Shown piece after piece: positions 53,965 through 64,000 of a stretch of DNA of 64,000 bases (within the stretch, counting starts at the first letter, position 1; every line of letters starts with the position of its first letter). The notes below the pieces were generated by a model that saw nothing but the letters and a program-made list of their open reading frames with translations, was not told the DNA's origin and made no database searches. This DNA comes from Ramazzottius varieornatus (taxonomy: Eukaryota > Tardigrada > Eutardigrada > Parachela > Ramazzottiidae): positions 416,827-480,826 of the forward strand of contig BDGG01000006.1 in the NCBI GenBank assembly GCA_001949185.1, read 5' to 3'. The translations under genes and the position numbers were made by a program.

Positions 53965-56690
53965 CTATTGATAACTATTCGAAGTCAACTCTTGGTACTC
54001 CTGGTCGAACTCTAAGTAATCCTGAAGGACATCGTAGCTGATGATTTGGTCGAGTGTCCTCCTTATCTCCATGAAGGACATGCGGGCGTTAGGGTTGGTG
54101 AACCAGCAATTGTGCATCACTTCGTACCTAAAGCCACGTCAACATAACTTAGTCGCCAGAAAATGCGGCATGCCTGTCGGATGTCACCTACAGGCTGATG
54201 GGTGCTGCCGGTGGTTTCTCCAGTCGGTGACCTTCTCCCAGCCATGCCACAAATGACCGTATATGGCCGTTGAGAACGGCCAAGCTAGCGTAGGGCGTTT
54301 CGCCCAAACTAAAGATCTTCCACATAACTACCCCAAAGGACCACACATCACTGCTTTGGTTGAAGGACTTGGTCAGCAAAGCTTCCGGAGGCATCCATCG
54401 AATGGGTAGGCCAACCTGCCAATTAAAGCCTGGGCTATTGCATGGCAAAGAGGTTAAGTCACCTACGATAGGCCTCTGACAGTACTTACGTTGCTTTCCA
54501 TGACGTAAACGTTATCTCCTTTCCTTGCCAAGCCAAAATCAGATATCTTGGCAATTTTCCCATTTGTGACGAGGACGTTTCGAGCAGCCAGATCCCGATG
54601 GATGATCTTCCTGGAAGCTAGGTACTCCATGCCCCGGGCAATCTGATATGCAAAGCTCGTTAAATCTTTGACAGTCAGAATCGTCTCGTCACGGCTTCTG
54701 GAAGGCAGCGTTGCGTCAGATACGGACTGCGCGTCTACCGTTAGACTTCCGTCCGCCACTGACATGAAAGTGTCTTCGTCGCTCATGTTCTGACTTTTCA
54801 GTTGCCGCTGGGTCTGCAAAACGGCCAGCAAAGAGCCCTGCTCACACAACTCCAGAACCAGTGCTGGAGCGCGCTTCAGGTACACCACTGCCAGCAAGTT
54901 GACGATACTGGGGTGATCTCCTGCGTGAAACATGGCGGTGGCTTCATCCACAAACAGCTTGGCAGACACTCGCTCATTGAAGACGGCGTCGAACGTCTTG
55001 ACTGCCACGTTGACCAGACCTCTGCGCTGTTTCAAGCCCCCAGCCAGCGCTTTAACCACCGTGCCGTGACAACCTTTGCCCAGCTGCTCCGCGGACATTT
55101 CCAGCTGGTCAAGGCTGACGGTCAGGTGTTTCATGTAGGCGTGCAGTTCTGTGTGGGCGGTAAAATATTCGTCAGCCACGTCAACGGGGGCACGATCGAA
55201 CGGAGGGTAACTGTCAGTCCGCCAACTGCATTCTCTCCTTCCTGGAACTGTGCATGCATGTCTCCATCCCTGTACTTTTCGAACAATCCACATGGCAGAT
55301 AGAACTAACAGCGCCATGCCCGCGCCCACCCCAATTATTAGCCCTATGTCTGCACCTTGAGACTGGTGCAAAGTCGACGGAGTCGTGAGCATCGGGTCAA
55401 TATTGACGCGGCATGTCTCATACAGAGAAGAGTACATTTCTTCGAACTGAACCAGACTATTGTTGACGGCAAACTCCTTAGTCAGTGGATCCGGTCACCC
55501 ACAGTTTCCGCAGCCCTGTTGGCAAAATGCGAACCGCAAATTGTCCTCTGACAAAGAAATATGGCAAAATCAACATCCGCCAGCCCTAAAGTTTTTGAAG
55601 TCATTCTGACTGTTGAAGAATTTTTACTCGAATCATTTACGATGTGAGACGTCTTGTGGCCTTGATGGGACTTGTTCCCGTGCTGTGGGACTTTAAACAA
55701 TAAACCTAAACCTAAAATAATATCGACGGAAGAGGTACCGTTGACGCAGGAAAACCAAAAGCTACCTGGACTTGCCAGTTCACTGGCTTTGGTCGCCATC
55801 CAAGACAGAAGGTCCAGAGTGGAACAGTCGGAACAGTTGTTGTCGTTGTCCGTGAAGCAAAAGTCCAAGCTTGTCTTATTTAAAGTCTGCAGCACTACAC
55901 TGGAAGGACAAGCCTCCGGACTGTTCTTGAATATTGTTAAAGTTCGTAGATTGGTAAACTCGAAGGTGGTATCATTGATGGAAGGACCTAGTATTCTTAG
56001 ATGTCGGTTCCTCTCCAAGTAGAACTCCTAGATCCAAGATAGTCATTTGCTCATGACAAATGTTGGGCTATCGGTACGCACGATAAGAGTTTCTGGACGG
56101 GAAGTTTACCTTCACAGTGTTGGCAATAGGCTTCAAGGAACTCCAAGGAAATGCCACTGGCGCAGCATTCAGCTCCAGCCGTAGCATCTTCAGGCCTTCA
56201 GCCGACGCCACAGGCCTCGAGAACCAAAGAAAAACGCTTTCGCTGATAGTTTGCATCTCACAATCGACCATGATCAGTTCTCGTGGGCCATGGAAGCCGG
56301 AGAATGTTTATGACGTTAAACTCCTCATATTGATGCTTTCCAGACGAAGCACTTTGATGGAGGATTTGTACAGGATGGAGCCTGTAAAAATGCGCCACTG
56401 AAAGGCATTTATCGACAGTTCCCATCCCACGCTGTCAACGAGCTGGATATTCTTCATCTGTAAACTCTTCAAAGGCTCTGAATTGATGATCGGTGTGACA
56501 TCGTGTAGCTCTGAGACGACAATGGTTCGAAGTATCAAACTCTTAGTGGTGTTCTGGATTGTAGGAGACGAGTGCAGCGGCCACGGGTCACTGGAGCAAA
56601 CGCTTGTTTGTAACGCCGTGGCATTATTTTCACCCAGCTCGCATTCCTCAATTGCTGCAAACAGGCCTTTTATCAGTAGAGTTCCTAGCC
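53965..56690 (-). CDS. LRR-ectodomain receptor tyrosine kinase, ectodomain carries an in-frame TAA
   Basis: Exons from the 3' end: 54127-53965, 54415-54192, about 55480-54490, 56027-about 55630, about 56690-56110. Ectodomain: [20 protein letters not shown], leucine-rich repeats ([37 protein letters not shown]) and a C-terminal Cys cap ([15 protein letters not shown]...FWFSC). Transmembrane helix [20 protein letters not shown]. Kinase: [27 protein letters not shown], a Ser-rich insert of about 45 residues, [67 protein letters not shown]. All catalytic residues are present and it is of the tyrosine type (HRDLAARN). An in-frame TAA at 56308-56310 interrupts the LRRs (MRSLTS / [12 protein letters not shown]), and no start codon is found upstream. 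It may therefore be a recent pseudogene. The junction near 55480-55630 is unsure. Confidence 0.8.
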
Positions 56691-56704
56691 GAAATTATAC
56701 CGCG

Positions 56705-56835
56705 CAGTGTTGTTCCGATACGACAGCAGGACTAACTCAAATCCGGTGTCCATGTTAAGTCTGTGGCTACAGCGGGCAATATCGGAATTGAATTCTGCAT
56801 TATGAACTAAAATACATTGTACCGGAACAACACTG
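56705..56835. mobile_element. 131-bp MITE with CAGTGTTGTTCCG ends at the 5' edge of the receptor gene
   Basis: Perfect 13-bp inverted ends CAGTGTTGTTCCG, matching the larger element at 33820-35000. No clear 8-bp duplication. It begins about 15 bp upstream of the first recognisable receptor codons ([11 protein letters not shown]). Confidence 0.75.
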
Positions 56836-57861
56836 CTTGTACGGTGTGGGAATTGTAAAGGCGCCGAAAGTTGGGCTAAGGCGTCATAGCCTGGCCCCTT
56901 GCTGCTCCGATTGGTGCGTCCGATTGCATTTTCGACGTGTCGGTTACCTGAGGTTAACCGAGTAGAAAACGTAGTCCAACTAAATAACAATGCCGAGCGT
57001 AAATCATGTGTCAATAAGTCATAACTCGTCGAAACAAGTAACCCAAAATTAAAATAAATATCGAAGTTGTTATGATTAATCGTACGATGTACCCATATGG
57101 CAGAAAAATACGGATTTATCGTTCAAAGCCATTTGCGGTGACTCTGATGAATATTCACACGTTCCATATGATGAACCATTTAGGTTTCGGTAACTTGTTT
57201 CGGTGAGTTATGGCTTTACTAAAACATGAGCTACATTCGGGATTGTTATTCAGTTGGACTAAGTTTTCTACTCGGGTAACCTCACGCAAACGACACGTCG
57301 AAAATTCTAACAGAACGCACCGATCGGCGCAGCACGGGGCGAGGCTATGACGTATCAGCTACTTTCGGCTCCTTTACAATTCCTCGAACCTACGAGTTCG
57401 GCTAGGAACTCCTCTGATTTTTATCAATATGGCTTAGATACTGTAGTATCGTGTGCAGCCGTCGTACTTGTTACCTCGTTGGCCTCCAAAAAGTACAAGG
57501 TATCAGGGTAACAGGTTGGGTAATATCAGGGTTACCTTTTGGTTTTAGCAGCTTGTTACCTACCGACTGTTTTTCGCATTCTACTGGTGCTAAGTTGGAT
57601 GGTCAACAATAATTTCTGTGGCATGACAAACACCTAGACCGTCACTCTGCGCATCAAAACGTTTTTTGGTTTCACTGATACTGAATCCAAGAGTCATCTT
57701 CCTGTTGAGAAAGTCATTTTTCGTACCCTCCAACAAGTCCCACAGCTGCAACAAGTTGGAAAGAAGATGTTACCGCGGCCCGTCAGACCTGTTGGAGGAC
57801 CCCTCAAGCCTGTTATTGGATTCCTCGAATTACGAGCTGACTCTTCCATCTTATTATTACA
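56836..57861. other. Interval upstream of the receptor kinase
   Basis: No exon recognised; no signal peptide exon for the receptor could be identified here. Repeated GGTAAC(A/C)-type motifs occur around 57470-57570 without clear structure. Confidence 0.35.
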
Positions 57862-58129
57862 CAGATTAAGCAGCCACTGAAATTTCACTTTCCGACTGTA
57901 GCTAAACCGATGTGCAACGTCACTCCTAAACGCAGCAGTTGATCTTTGATTTGAATAGTTGGGCAGCCGCCATGCTTCCTAATGCTAGCTAACCGTAAAT
58001 CCGATTACGCTATTTACTGAAAATAAGGCGAGCTCGGGAGAACAAAATGAAGTTAAACGTCATGAAAGAGGCGGAGTAAGGCCGTAACTACAGTTGCAAC
58101 GTGAACCGGAGTGGCAGCTTAATCTCTGT
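57862..58129. mobile_element. Harbinger-related MITE, inverted copy
   Basis: Ends CAGATTAAGCAGCCACTGAA and AGTGGCAGCTTAATCTCTG. Internal GACTGTAGCTAAA, TAGTTGGGCAGCCGCCATGC and TTACTGAAAATAAGGCGAGC match 31812-32080 in reverse orientation. Confidence 0.82.
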
Positions 58130-58492
58130 ATTGTGGCCAGATGCAGCTCTTGGTTGTTTTTTTCTTGTGAAAATACGAGAGAAACCGCGGGCATCGGTCT
58201 ACTGTGTTACAAAACAAGCTGAACTGTCCTTGCTTTTCGTAGACCGATGTTTCGAAGCGCAAGTGAATTTCGGTTGGGAAAACAGCCGATTGTGACTTAC
58301 TTTCGTCAGGACTGTATCTGTAAAGTGTGTGGAACGCCTCTGGAGCTGCTTGCCGTTCGTATTTTTATCGGATAAGGTCTGTGGGCGGCCCTAACGGCAA
58401 AAAAAGGTTGGTTTCGGTGACTGTTTGGATTGGTGACATTTAGTTAACTTCGTGCTGTTCCGAGCGTTAACAATCAACCGTGTCTGTCTACT

Positions 58493-58796
58493 ATGCCGGA
58501 TCCCTCTAATTTATCGGGAGGATTTCTGAAACAGCAGATGAAGGTCATGAATCTTCCATCCTCGGGAACAGCGAGACGCTCCTCGAAAGGTATAGGAACA
58601 CTGTGGCTGATATGAAGAATGGGTGCGGAAGTTCTGGGGCTCCCTTGTTCGTCACAAGTTCTGCCGAAGTTCCTTCTTAATCTGAACCTTTCCCCACGAC
58701 TTCCAAGACAACGTTCTGCTGCTTCGGTCCAAGATGGAAGAAGCTTTGAAGCACAAGGTGCGAGAAGCTGTGGAAGCGCATTATCCTAACTTGTAG
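58493..58796 (+). CDS. Small two-exon hypothetical protein, 61 residues
   Basis: Exons 58493-58589 and 58708-58796 join in phase. Start MPDPSNLSGGFLKQQMKVMN; exon 2 reads DNVLLLRSKMEEALKHKVRE then AVEAHYPNL. It looks like a short charged amphipathic helix protein with no signal peptide. In the frame of exon 2 a further open stretch follows (MPIETTAAIDIFVRRILDGV ... ENQKLEEKSRS, 58807-58962), possibly the remains of a longer coiled-coil gene interrupted by the TAG. Not recognised; moderate chance of being spurious. Confidence 0.35.
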
Positions 58797-58962
58797 GGAC
58801 CGGAGATGCCAATAGAGACAACGGCAGCCATCGACATATTCGTCAGGCGAATCCTCGACGGTGTGCTGAATAACTTTCAGGGCTGTTTGCAAGAAGGTAT
58901 GAGAGATCATGTGAATTCTTTACAGGTAGAAAATCAGAAGCTGGAAGAGAAATCAAGATCCT

Positions 58963-60003
58963 AAGTGATAGCCATGAAGTCGTCCCGAGGAGATTGTCGC
59001 GGTGGATGACCCCTCCCCACTGTAGGAGTTTTTGTAGTTCTGCCGTTTGAAATGTACTACTCGTACGGGGTGTTTGGCCTTCTGGCCAAATTGTGGTCAA
59101 AAAACTTGACCAAAAAGGTCAAACGAAAGTTAGCGAATTGGTCTGACCATGGTTTGCTCAAATCTACTCTAGTTTGGATGTGCATAAAGTTTTTGTACCC
59201 GATTTAATGGGTTGAAAACGGAAAACTCATTATGCTTTACCAGCCTGCTTGCCATGCTTCGGCTGTGCAGCTGCGGCTTGACTGCTCGATCACACCAGTT
59301 GTAGCACGCCGTAGTGCAAGTGCTGCATATTGAACTTTGACTTTGCGCCAGGTTGTAACCCGAGTGATTGAGGTTTCGGCGGCCCAATTTTGGTACGAAC
59401 ATTTTTGCTTCCAAAGTGCACTTGTTTTGACACCAGATTCTTCGGAACACTCAAGGGAATCGCTTAACAGAGCTGCCACGCTTCGCCACTGATGGAAGTT
59501 TCACAAAACTGATCGCCGTTTTGAGAAGATTTTACCGAAAAATCCACGGGGGATTAGTAGCTGAAGCACACCCACATAGTGGTTTATTGTCAAAACACAC
59601 GCAGGTGCACATTCGGGCTGTATGACGTCAAAACTTTGTCACTTGAAACTTCGAATCCTTCAGGCTTTTCTGACGAAGTCGTCTGACCAGTGGTCAAATA
59701 GCCAAATGTAATTTAGCATCTTGTTCCTCGATTTTTGATACACCAGACTGCATCAGCAGTTTAATTTTGCGCTTGGGGTCCCAAAACTTCAAACTCGTTT
59801 CCTTAACAATCAGACTGGCGAACGTTCGTATCAAAATTGGGCCGCCGAAACCCATTTACTGTCGGTGGCTATCAGTGCAGGTTCACTGCTTGTCCGCTGT
59901 CAGACGGCTTGACCTTTTCTGCGACCTTCACAAAAGTAGTCTCTTTGTAGCCACCAAGACGGATGAGCATCAGCATAGCGATTTATTGTGTGTCTCCAGC
60001 TAC
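58963..60003. other. Interval 3' of the LRR paralogue
   Basis: If the LRR paralogue at 60004-62102 once had a transmembrane and kinase part, it should lie here on the minus strand. None was found. Short ORFs at 59169-59479 are not convincing. Confidence 0.4.
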
Positions 60004-62102
60004 GATCGGAATCAGAACACTTGAGGGTCAAGGACCGATCAGCACCTCTTGCCCACATGAGTAAGGGCAGCACGGTATCTTCGCAGGCTCCACATGATAT
60101 CATGTTACTGCCAAATGATACAAATTGTCTTTCACAAAAACTACTGTTCATGATGTCCAGCAGCATAATCGCCGAGAAGACTGATTGTATGTTGTCTGTG
60201 GAATCGAAACTGCACAAACTAGGCAGCGGCGTGGTAGGCTGGCTGTCGAATGTCACATTCATTAGTCGGCGATTCCCGGTGAGCTTTAACGTCTGCCAAA
60301 TCAAGCAACACAGATCAAGAGAGCAGAAACGAGGAGAGTAAACGGGAGTAGGTCGTTTGCATATGTGATTTCGGTTTTCGACGGATTATCTTGAAATCTC
60401 TTTGCGACTTTGTGTGACGACTTTCGAAGTCTAAGTTAAGCTGGATGTTACCAGCAGGCTTTTGTCAATTTTCTGGAAAAAGAAAGCCAGCTGCTGTAAA
60501 CGTCCTAGAAGATAAGAGAAAACGAGGAGGAAAAGGAGGACACTCAAAACTGAATCCCATTCGGAAAATGTTTGTCTGTCGACAGCGGCGGCCAGATCCA
60601 AAAAGTGTTCGGAAATCTAGTATTAAGTAACTTGTGCTATGTAATGAAGAATACACAGTATACAAATCAGCCTGTAGAACCTCAAAGAAAGGTTTTTCTG
60701 AAAATACCAGGTGGTGCGCATCGTTGTCTGAGGTGAGCAAGTTTAATGAGACATTCAATTTCTAGTTATTCCTGTCTCGCGGCCTTAACCAGTCCTTTGG
60801 ATGTTGTCTTAGGGAACATTGCCGATATGTTTTCTAATACAATACGGGCTTGGAAGGAATTGATCGTCGAGAAGCAGTGCGAGACACTCGTTATCTTTGA
60901 AAACTCTTGGACTTTTTAGCGGTAAACTTGCAACCGGCAGACTTTTCTGAAAAATTATTCCGACCAAAACTTTTGCCTGCTTTCGAAATTATATTCATCT
61001 TGCTATAGTGTTCGACACTGCTTGAATTCGTAACCCAAGCAGGTGAATAGTAATGGTCAATACAGTAAAACTGGCGGATTTTACAAGATTTTGAGGTGAG
61101 CTAAAAATTTTTCAGGAATGTTGGGAACACCTGGCAATGGCGGTGCACTAGGAAATATTTAACTATAGGTAAAGTAAACCGAAATTTCATAGGTAAAGGC
61201 CTGACACCTGGTGATTTGGTCCGTTTTGGCACGGTCTTCTGGACATGAAGGGGAGGTTTGATGAAGATTTAAGAGAGGAAAAGCTTAGCCGTTCTTCTCC
61301 GCGGAGAAGCGCATAGGGTTTTCAGGCTGATTGACTGAACGCGCAGAGAAAAACGGTTAAAGTTAACCATGGTCAACGGAGAAACAGTTAAAACTTTGGA
61401 GAAGAACGGCCAGCTTGGCTTCTCTTCTCCTCACACCTACTGGCCATATTATAATCTACTGTAGGCGGAAAATTCACTACGGTCTTCTCCAGAGGAACAA
61501 GCTTGGCTTGAGATTTTTACCTGCAATGACGTTGCAACGGGCTTCAATTCATCCCAGGAGAACATTTCCAAAGTGTAGTCTTCCTTCAGTTGCAAAACTT
61601 TCAGCATGGGAAGCTGCTTTAGTTCTGAGCCTAGTGCCGCCAGAGCGTCCAGTGCAAAATTACTGACACTACAATTGTGCATGATCAGTTCCAATAAACC
61701 TGTAAAATCCTCTAGATCTGTCTTTTCCAGTGTTCTCAAGTAAGTACTGTGGATGATAAGTGTCAATATATTTTGCCGAACTATGTTCCGCGTGAAGCTT
61801 TGCAGGGGAAACTTTGCCAGATGCCCGGAATCACTCATATACCAACACGAGTTAAATGTCAACTCCACAGCATCCTTTAGCAGCGGGAGGGAAGACGTTG
61901 TCTGAATTTGAACTTGCTTAATGGTGAGATTCGTCGCGTTTGTTGGGAAGTAAACGTCATTATCCTCTGGCCAGTGTCCGTCAGCGCAAATAACGGCGTT
62001 AGCTGTGCCCTCATCAGGGTTGTCTTTATAAAGCACGGTGTTACACTGGCTGCATTCCCTTGTTATAAGGTAAATTATCGCTAAAAACCTGGACGTACAC
62101 AT
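60004..62102 (-). CDS. LRR receptor-like ectodomain paralogue, no kinase found
   Basis: Exons 62102-61521 (194 codons) and 60292-60004 join in phase. Signal peptide MCTSRFLAIIYLITREC, then SQCNTVLYKDNPDEG and VICADGHWPED, followed by LRRs: ATNLTIKQVQIQ, NILTLIIHSTYLRTLEKTDL, FTGLLELIMHNCSV, MLKVLQLKEDY, SWDELKPVATSLQ. Exon 2 gives LKLTGNRRLMNVTFDS and a C-terminal Cys cap SCGACEDTVLPLLMWARG...LTLKC. Block for block it parallels the receptor kinase at 53965-56690 (e.g. LELIMHNC / [20 protein letters not shown] / [12 protein letters not shown]; the same intron position). It is therefore a tandem duplicate. No transmembrane or kinase exon was found downstream, so it is a truncated copy or a secreted/decoy form. 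Intron 1 is unusually long (1.2 kb). Confidence 0.75.
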
Positions 62103-64000
62103 TTTTGTAAGGTGTGAATTCTCTCAGTAGCATTTTATTGATGAATTCTTTTGTCGGACACGTTTTCCAGTATGGCGTACGCTCAAGTTGGGCAAGCCAG
62201 GCACTTTGTGGTGTTACTAAACCGTTCTCAATTCAAACAAAGCAATCAGTCTGGATACGGAAAATTCGTTCGTGATCGCAAAAGGTATTGCGTTATCGCA
62301 ATTCGCAGATAATTTGCGACATCACGGACATTTAAGACATCTGTCACGGTTCAAAACATGATGCCAGTTTACTTTCGCTCTTAAACAATGCCATGAATAT
62401 GCATCCGTGCGCCTATGCGACCGCCAAATTATCTTCGGGCTTTCGCTAATTTCAAAAATCCCAAATTTGGGCGATATGCCTCCACACATACCATCCGCTC
62501 AGGCCAACCTGTTACCATTCATCAAATCGAGCCAGCGTCGACTCGATTGATATTTCACTTCAAAACTAATTTTTCCCAGGTGGTAAGTCCTACAGTCCTA
62601 CTTAATAGAGAAGTTGCACTTTGCACAGATGGTTTGAACAAACGACAGTTTGGACAAAACGATTGCATTTAGAAAAGTTTAAACATTCAAGATTTGTAAT
62701 TCGCCTCGCGATTCCCGAAACGAGGGGGGGGGGCTTCGTTCGTGAATCACGAAGAAAATCACCCGTAGATTTCAAACATGAACGAGTTGCCGTCAGTAAT
62801 GCTCTGGCTGGCCCGAAGCACTGGGAAGCGTAATCGGTGCCCGGGCAACACAGGGCCTCCACTCCGGACAATCAGTCAATCAGATTTGCATTTGAGCCGG
62901 CTCTTCTTTAACTTAGTGGGCTAATTGCTGCTGAACAAACCACCATGACCAGCAGCGGTCGTTTGTCCCAACCTTTTCCTCAAACTCGCCCGCGTTGTGC
63001 AACTTCTCAAAGCTTCTAGCGAATGCTTTTATAAACTTCGATTTTCAACATTAATTAGTTCTCGATTGTTCAGACCATCTGCGCAAAGTGCAACTTCATT
63101 AATGCCTGCTGTAAAATTATCCGCGAGAAATCTGCTTCCGAACAGTGAGGATCGACAGTAATGTCGCCAAGGTGCACAGTGAAAAACGAACCAACTTTCT
63201 CAGCTTTCAAGTCCGTTTTCGGAAAATTGTTCTTCAGTTTTCCGTTGAAGTCCCGTATTACTGATGCTGTAAACAACTAGAACAAAGACTGAGCTACAGG
63301 AAATCTGGTCACAAGCTTGAATCTGCCGTTCTGGAAAAGAGCTAGAATTGTATCCCAAAGCGAGTTTTCCCGGCAGAACGGTCGAATTCGGAGGATTCAA
63401 CTTCATTGCCAAGTGTAGCCCAGATCTTTTTCGGTTTTCTTGTTTGTTCCCAACGGCTAGGATAGTGTCTGTCTGTTTACATCAAATTAGGGATGAAAAC
63501 TCACAGATGGAATTTTTTAGACTGCATTTCACTGGCCGCCGTACGTCTTCTCCAGCGGAAATCGTACTAATCAAGTTTTTCGAAGTGTTCGCTGGCACAA
63601 TTAAAGGGATCATGGCTCAGTGGGAGAAGTTGGAAAATTTTTATGGAAAGTGCGGAAGAAAGAATGGTAAGGCAGAAGCCCAATTTTTTCTTTGTCGAAA
63701 TGCCAGGTGGCAGCAAGCTGGCCTGAGCGGGGTGTAACTACATGTACAAAACAGATGAAAAATGTTCAAACTCCTCTCCTGACACTTAAACGCTCAATAA
63801 AGCCATTTTGGGCATATCGTCACGCTGAAAAATTGCAATGTTCAGGTTCAAAACGATTACTCCTACTTCGAATACAGTAACAGTAAAGAACTAAGAACTT
63901 ATCTTTTGGAATTTTCGAATGTACGGACTTGTCAATCAAGTTCATTTGATTTATTGACGTTTCGAGTGTGCGTACGTAAACCATTTCACGACGCAGTGAT
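62103..64000. other. Right-edge interval with weak exon candidates
   Basis: A minus ORF, 63276-63070, follows a good acceptor (TTGTTCTAG) and reads LFTASVIRDFNGKLKNNFPK ... VHLGDITVDPHCSEADFSR, ending in a stop. A second minus ORF at 63412-63310 (MKLNPPNSTVLPGKLALGY) could precede it. They may be the last exons of a gene entering from the right. No family is recognised. Confidence 0.3.

Noticed and set aside
54802-55302. 166-codon plus-strand ORF over the kinase exon
   Set aside because: Antisense of an unambiguous tyrosine kinase coding exon.
58843-59100. Minus-strand GGVIHRDN...ISLPASDF as a kinase remnant of the LRR paralogue
   Set aside because: Only HRD and DF match; spacing and the flanking glycine, APE and VAVK motifs are absent. 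Chance is more likely.
63348-63737. 129-codon plus-strand ORF at the right edge
   Set aside because: No domain, composition typical of random sequence, and it overlaps better minus-strand exon candidates.

Overview
The window is animal nuclear DNA. Coding sequence is split into short exons by mostly 40-300 bp GT-AG introns. The best-preserved genes are a BK (Slo) potassium channel, a Spätzle-type cystine-knot ligand, a Fuseless-like membrane protein, a Trachealess/NPAS1/3-type bHLH-PAS factor, an E93/Mblk-1/LCOR-type factor and a WDR5-like WD40 protein. Together these point to an ecdysozoan with a compact genome, such as a tardigrade or an early-branching nematode. The sequence alone does not settle the species. 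All gene models were assembled by hand from splice signals, reading-frame phase and family knowledge; nothing was searched against a database.

Layout. 1-2.4 kb: 3' part of the spz-like gene (minus), running off the left edge. 3.1-11.05 kb: complete 21-exon slo gene (minus). 11-15.6 kb: gene-poor, several small inverted-repeat elements and one weak gene model. 15.6-16.4 kb: two-exon gene with LRAT/NlpC-like His and Cys motifs (minus). 18.4-20.2 kb: fuseless-like (plus), converging on a trh-like gene (minus, 20.4-25 kb). 25.7-27.8 kb: E93-like (minus). 29.5-30.8 kb: WDR5-like (minus). 32.2-33.3 kb: protein with a psq-like HTH and a CENP-B/Tc5-type HTH (plus). 33.4-38.5 kb: repeats and gene-poor sequence. 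38.5-39.2 kb: unrecognised four-exon gene (minus).

40.5-53.9 kb is the most distinctive accessory region. It is a cluster of three-exon, ten-cysteine Ly6/uPAR-like genes with probable GPI signals. Two copies are intact (opposite strands), two carry frame lesions, and one is a chimeric fragment. A 3.2 kb PIF/Harbinger-type transposon sits in the middle, with long terminal inverted repeats, a 3-bp target duplication, an intact Myb/SANT-like partner gene and a transposase broken by one stop codon. 54-62.1 kb holds a leucine-rich-repeat receptor tyrosine kinase (minus) with an in-frame TAA in its ectodomain, and a second LRR ectodomain for which no kinase was found.

Small inverted-repeat elements are everywhere: several TA-flanked (Tc1/mariner-like) families, a Harbinger-related MITE family, a hAT-like pair, and a family carrying a GTGGCGCAC-type core that occurs mainly inside introns. 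One of these makes up most of the transposase intron. No tRNA, rRNA or CRISPR feature was recognised.
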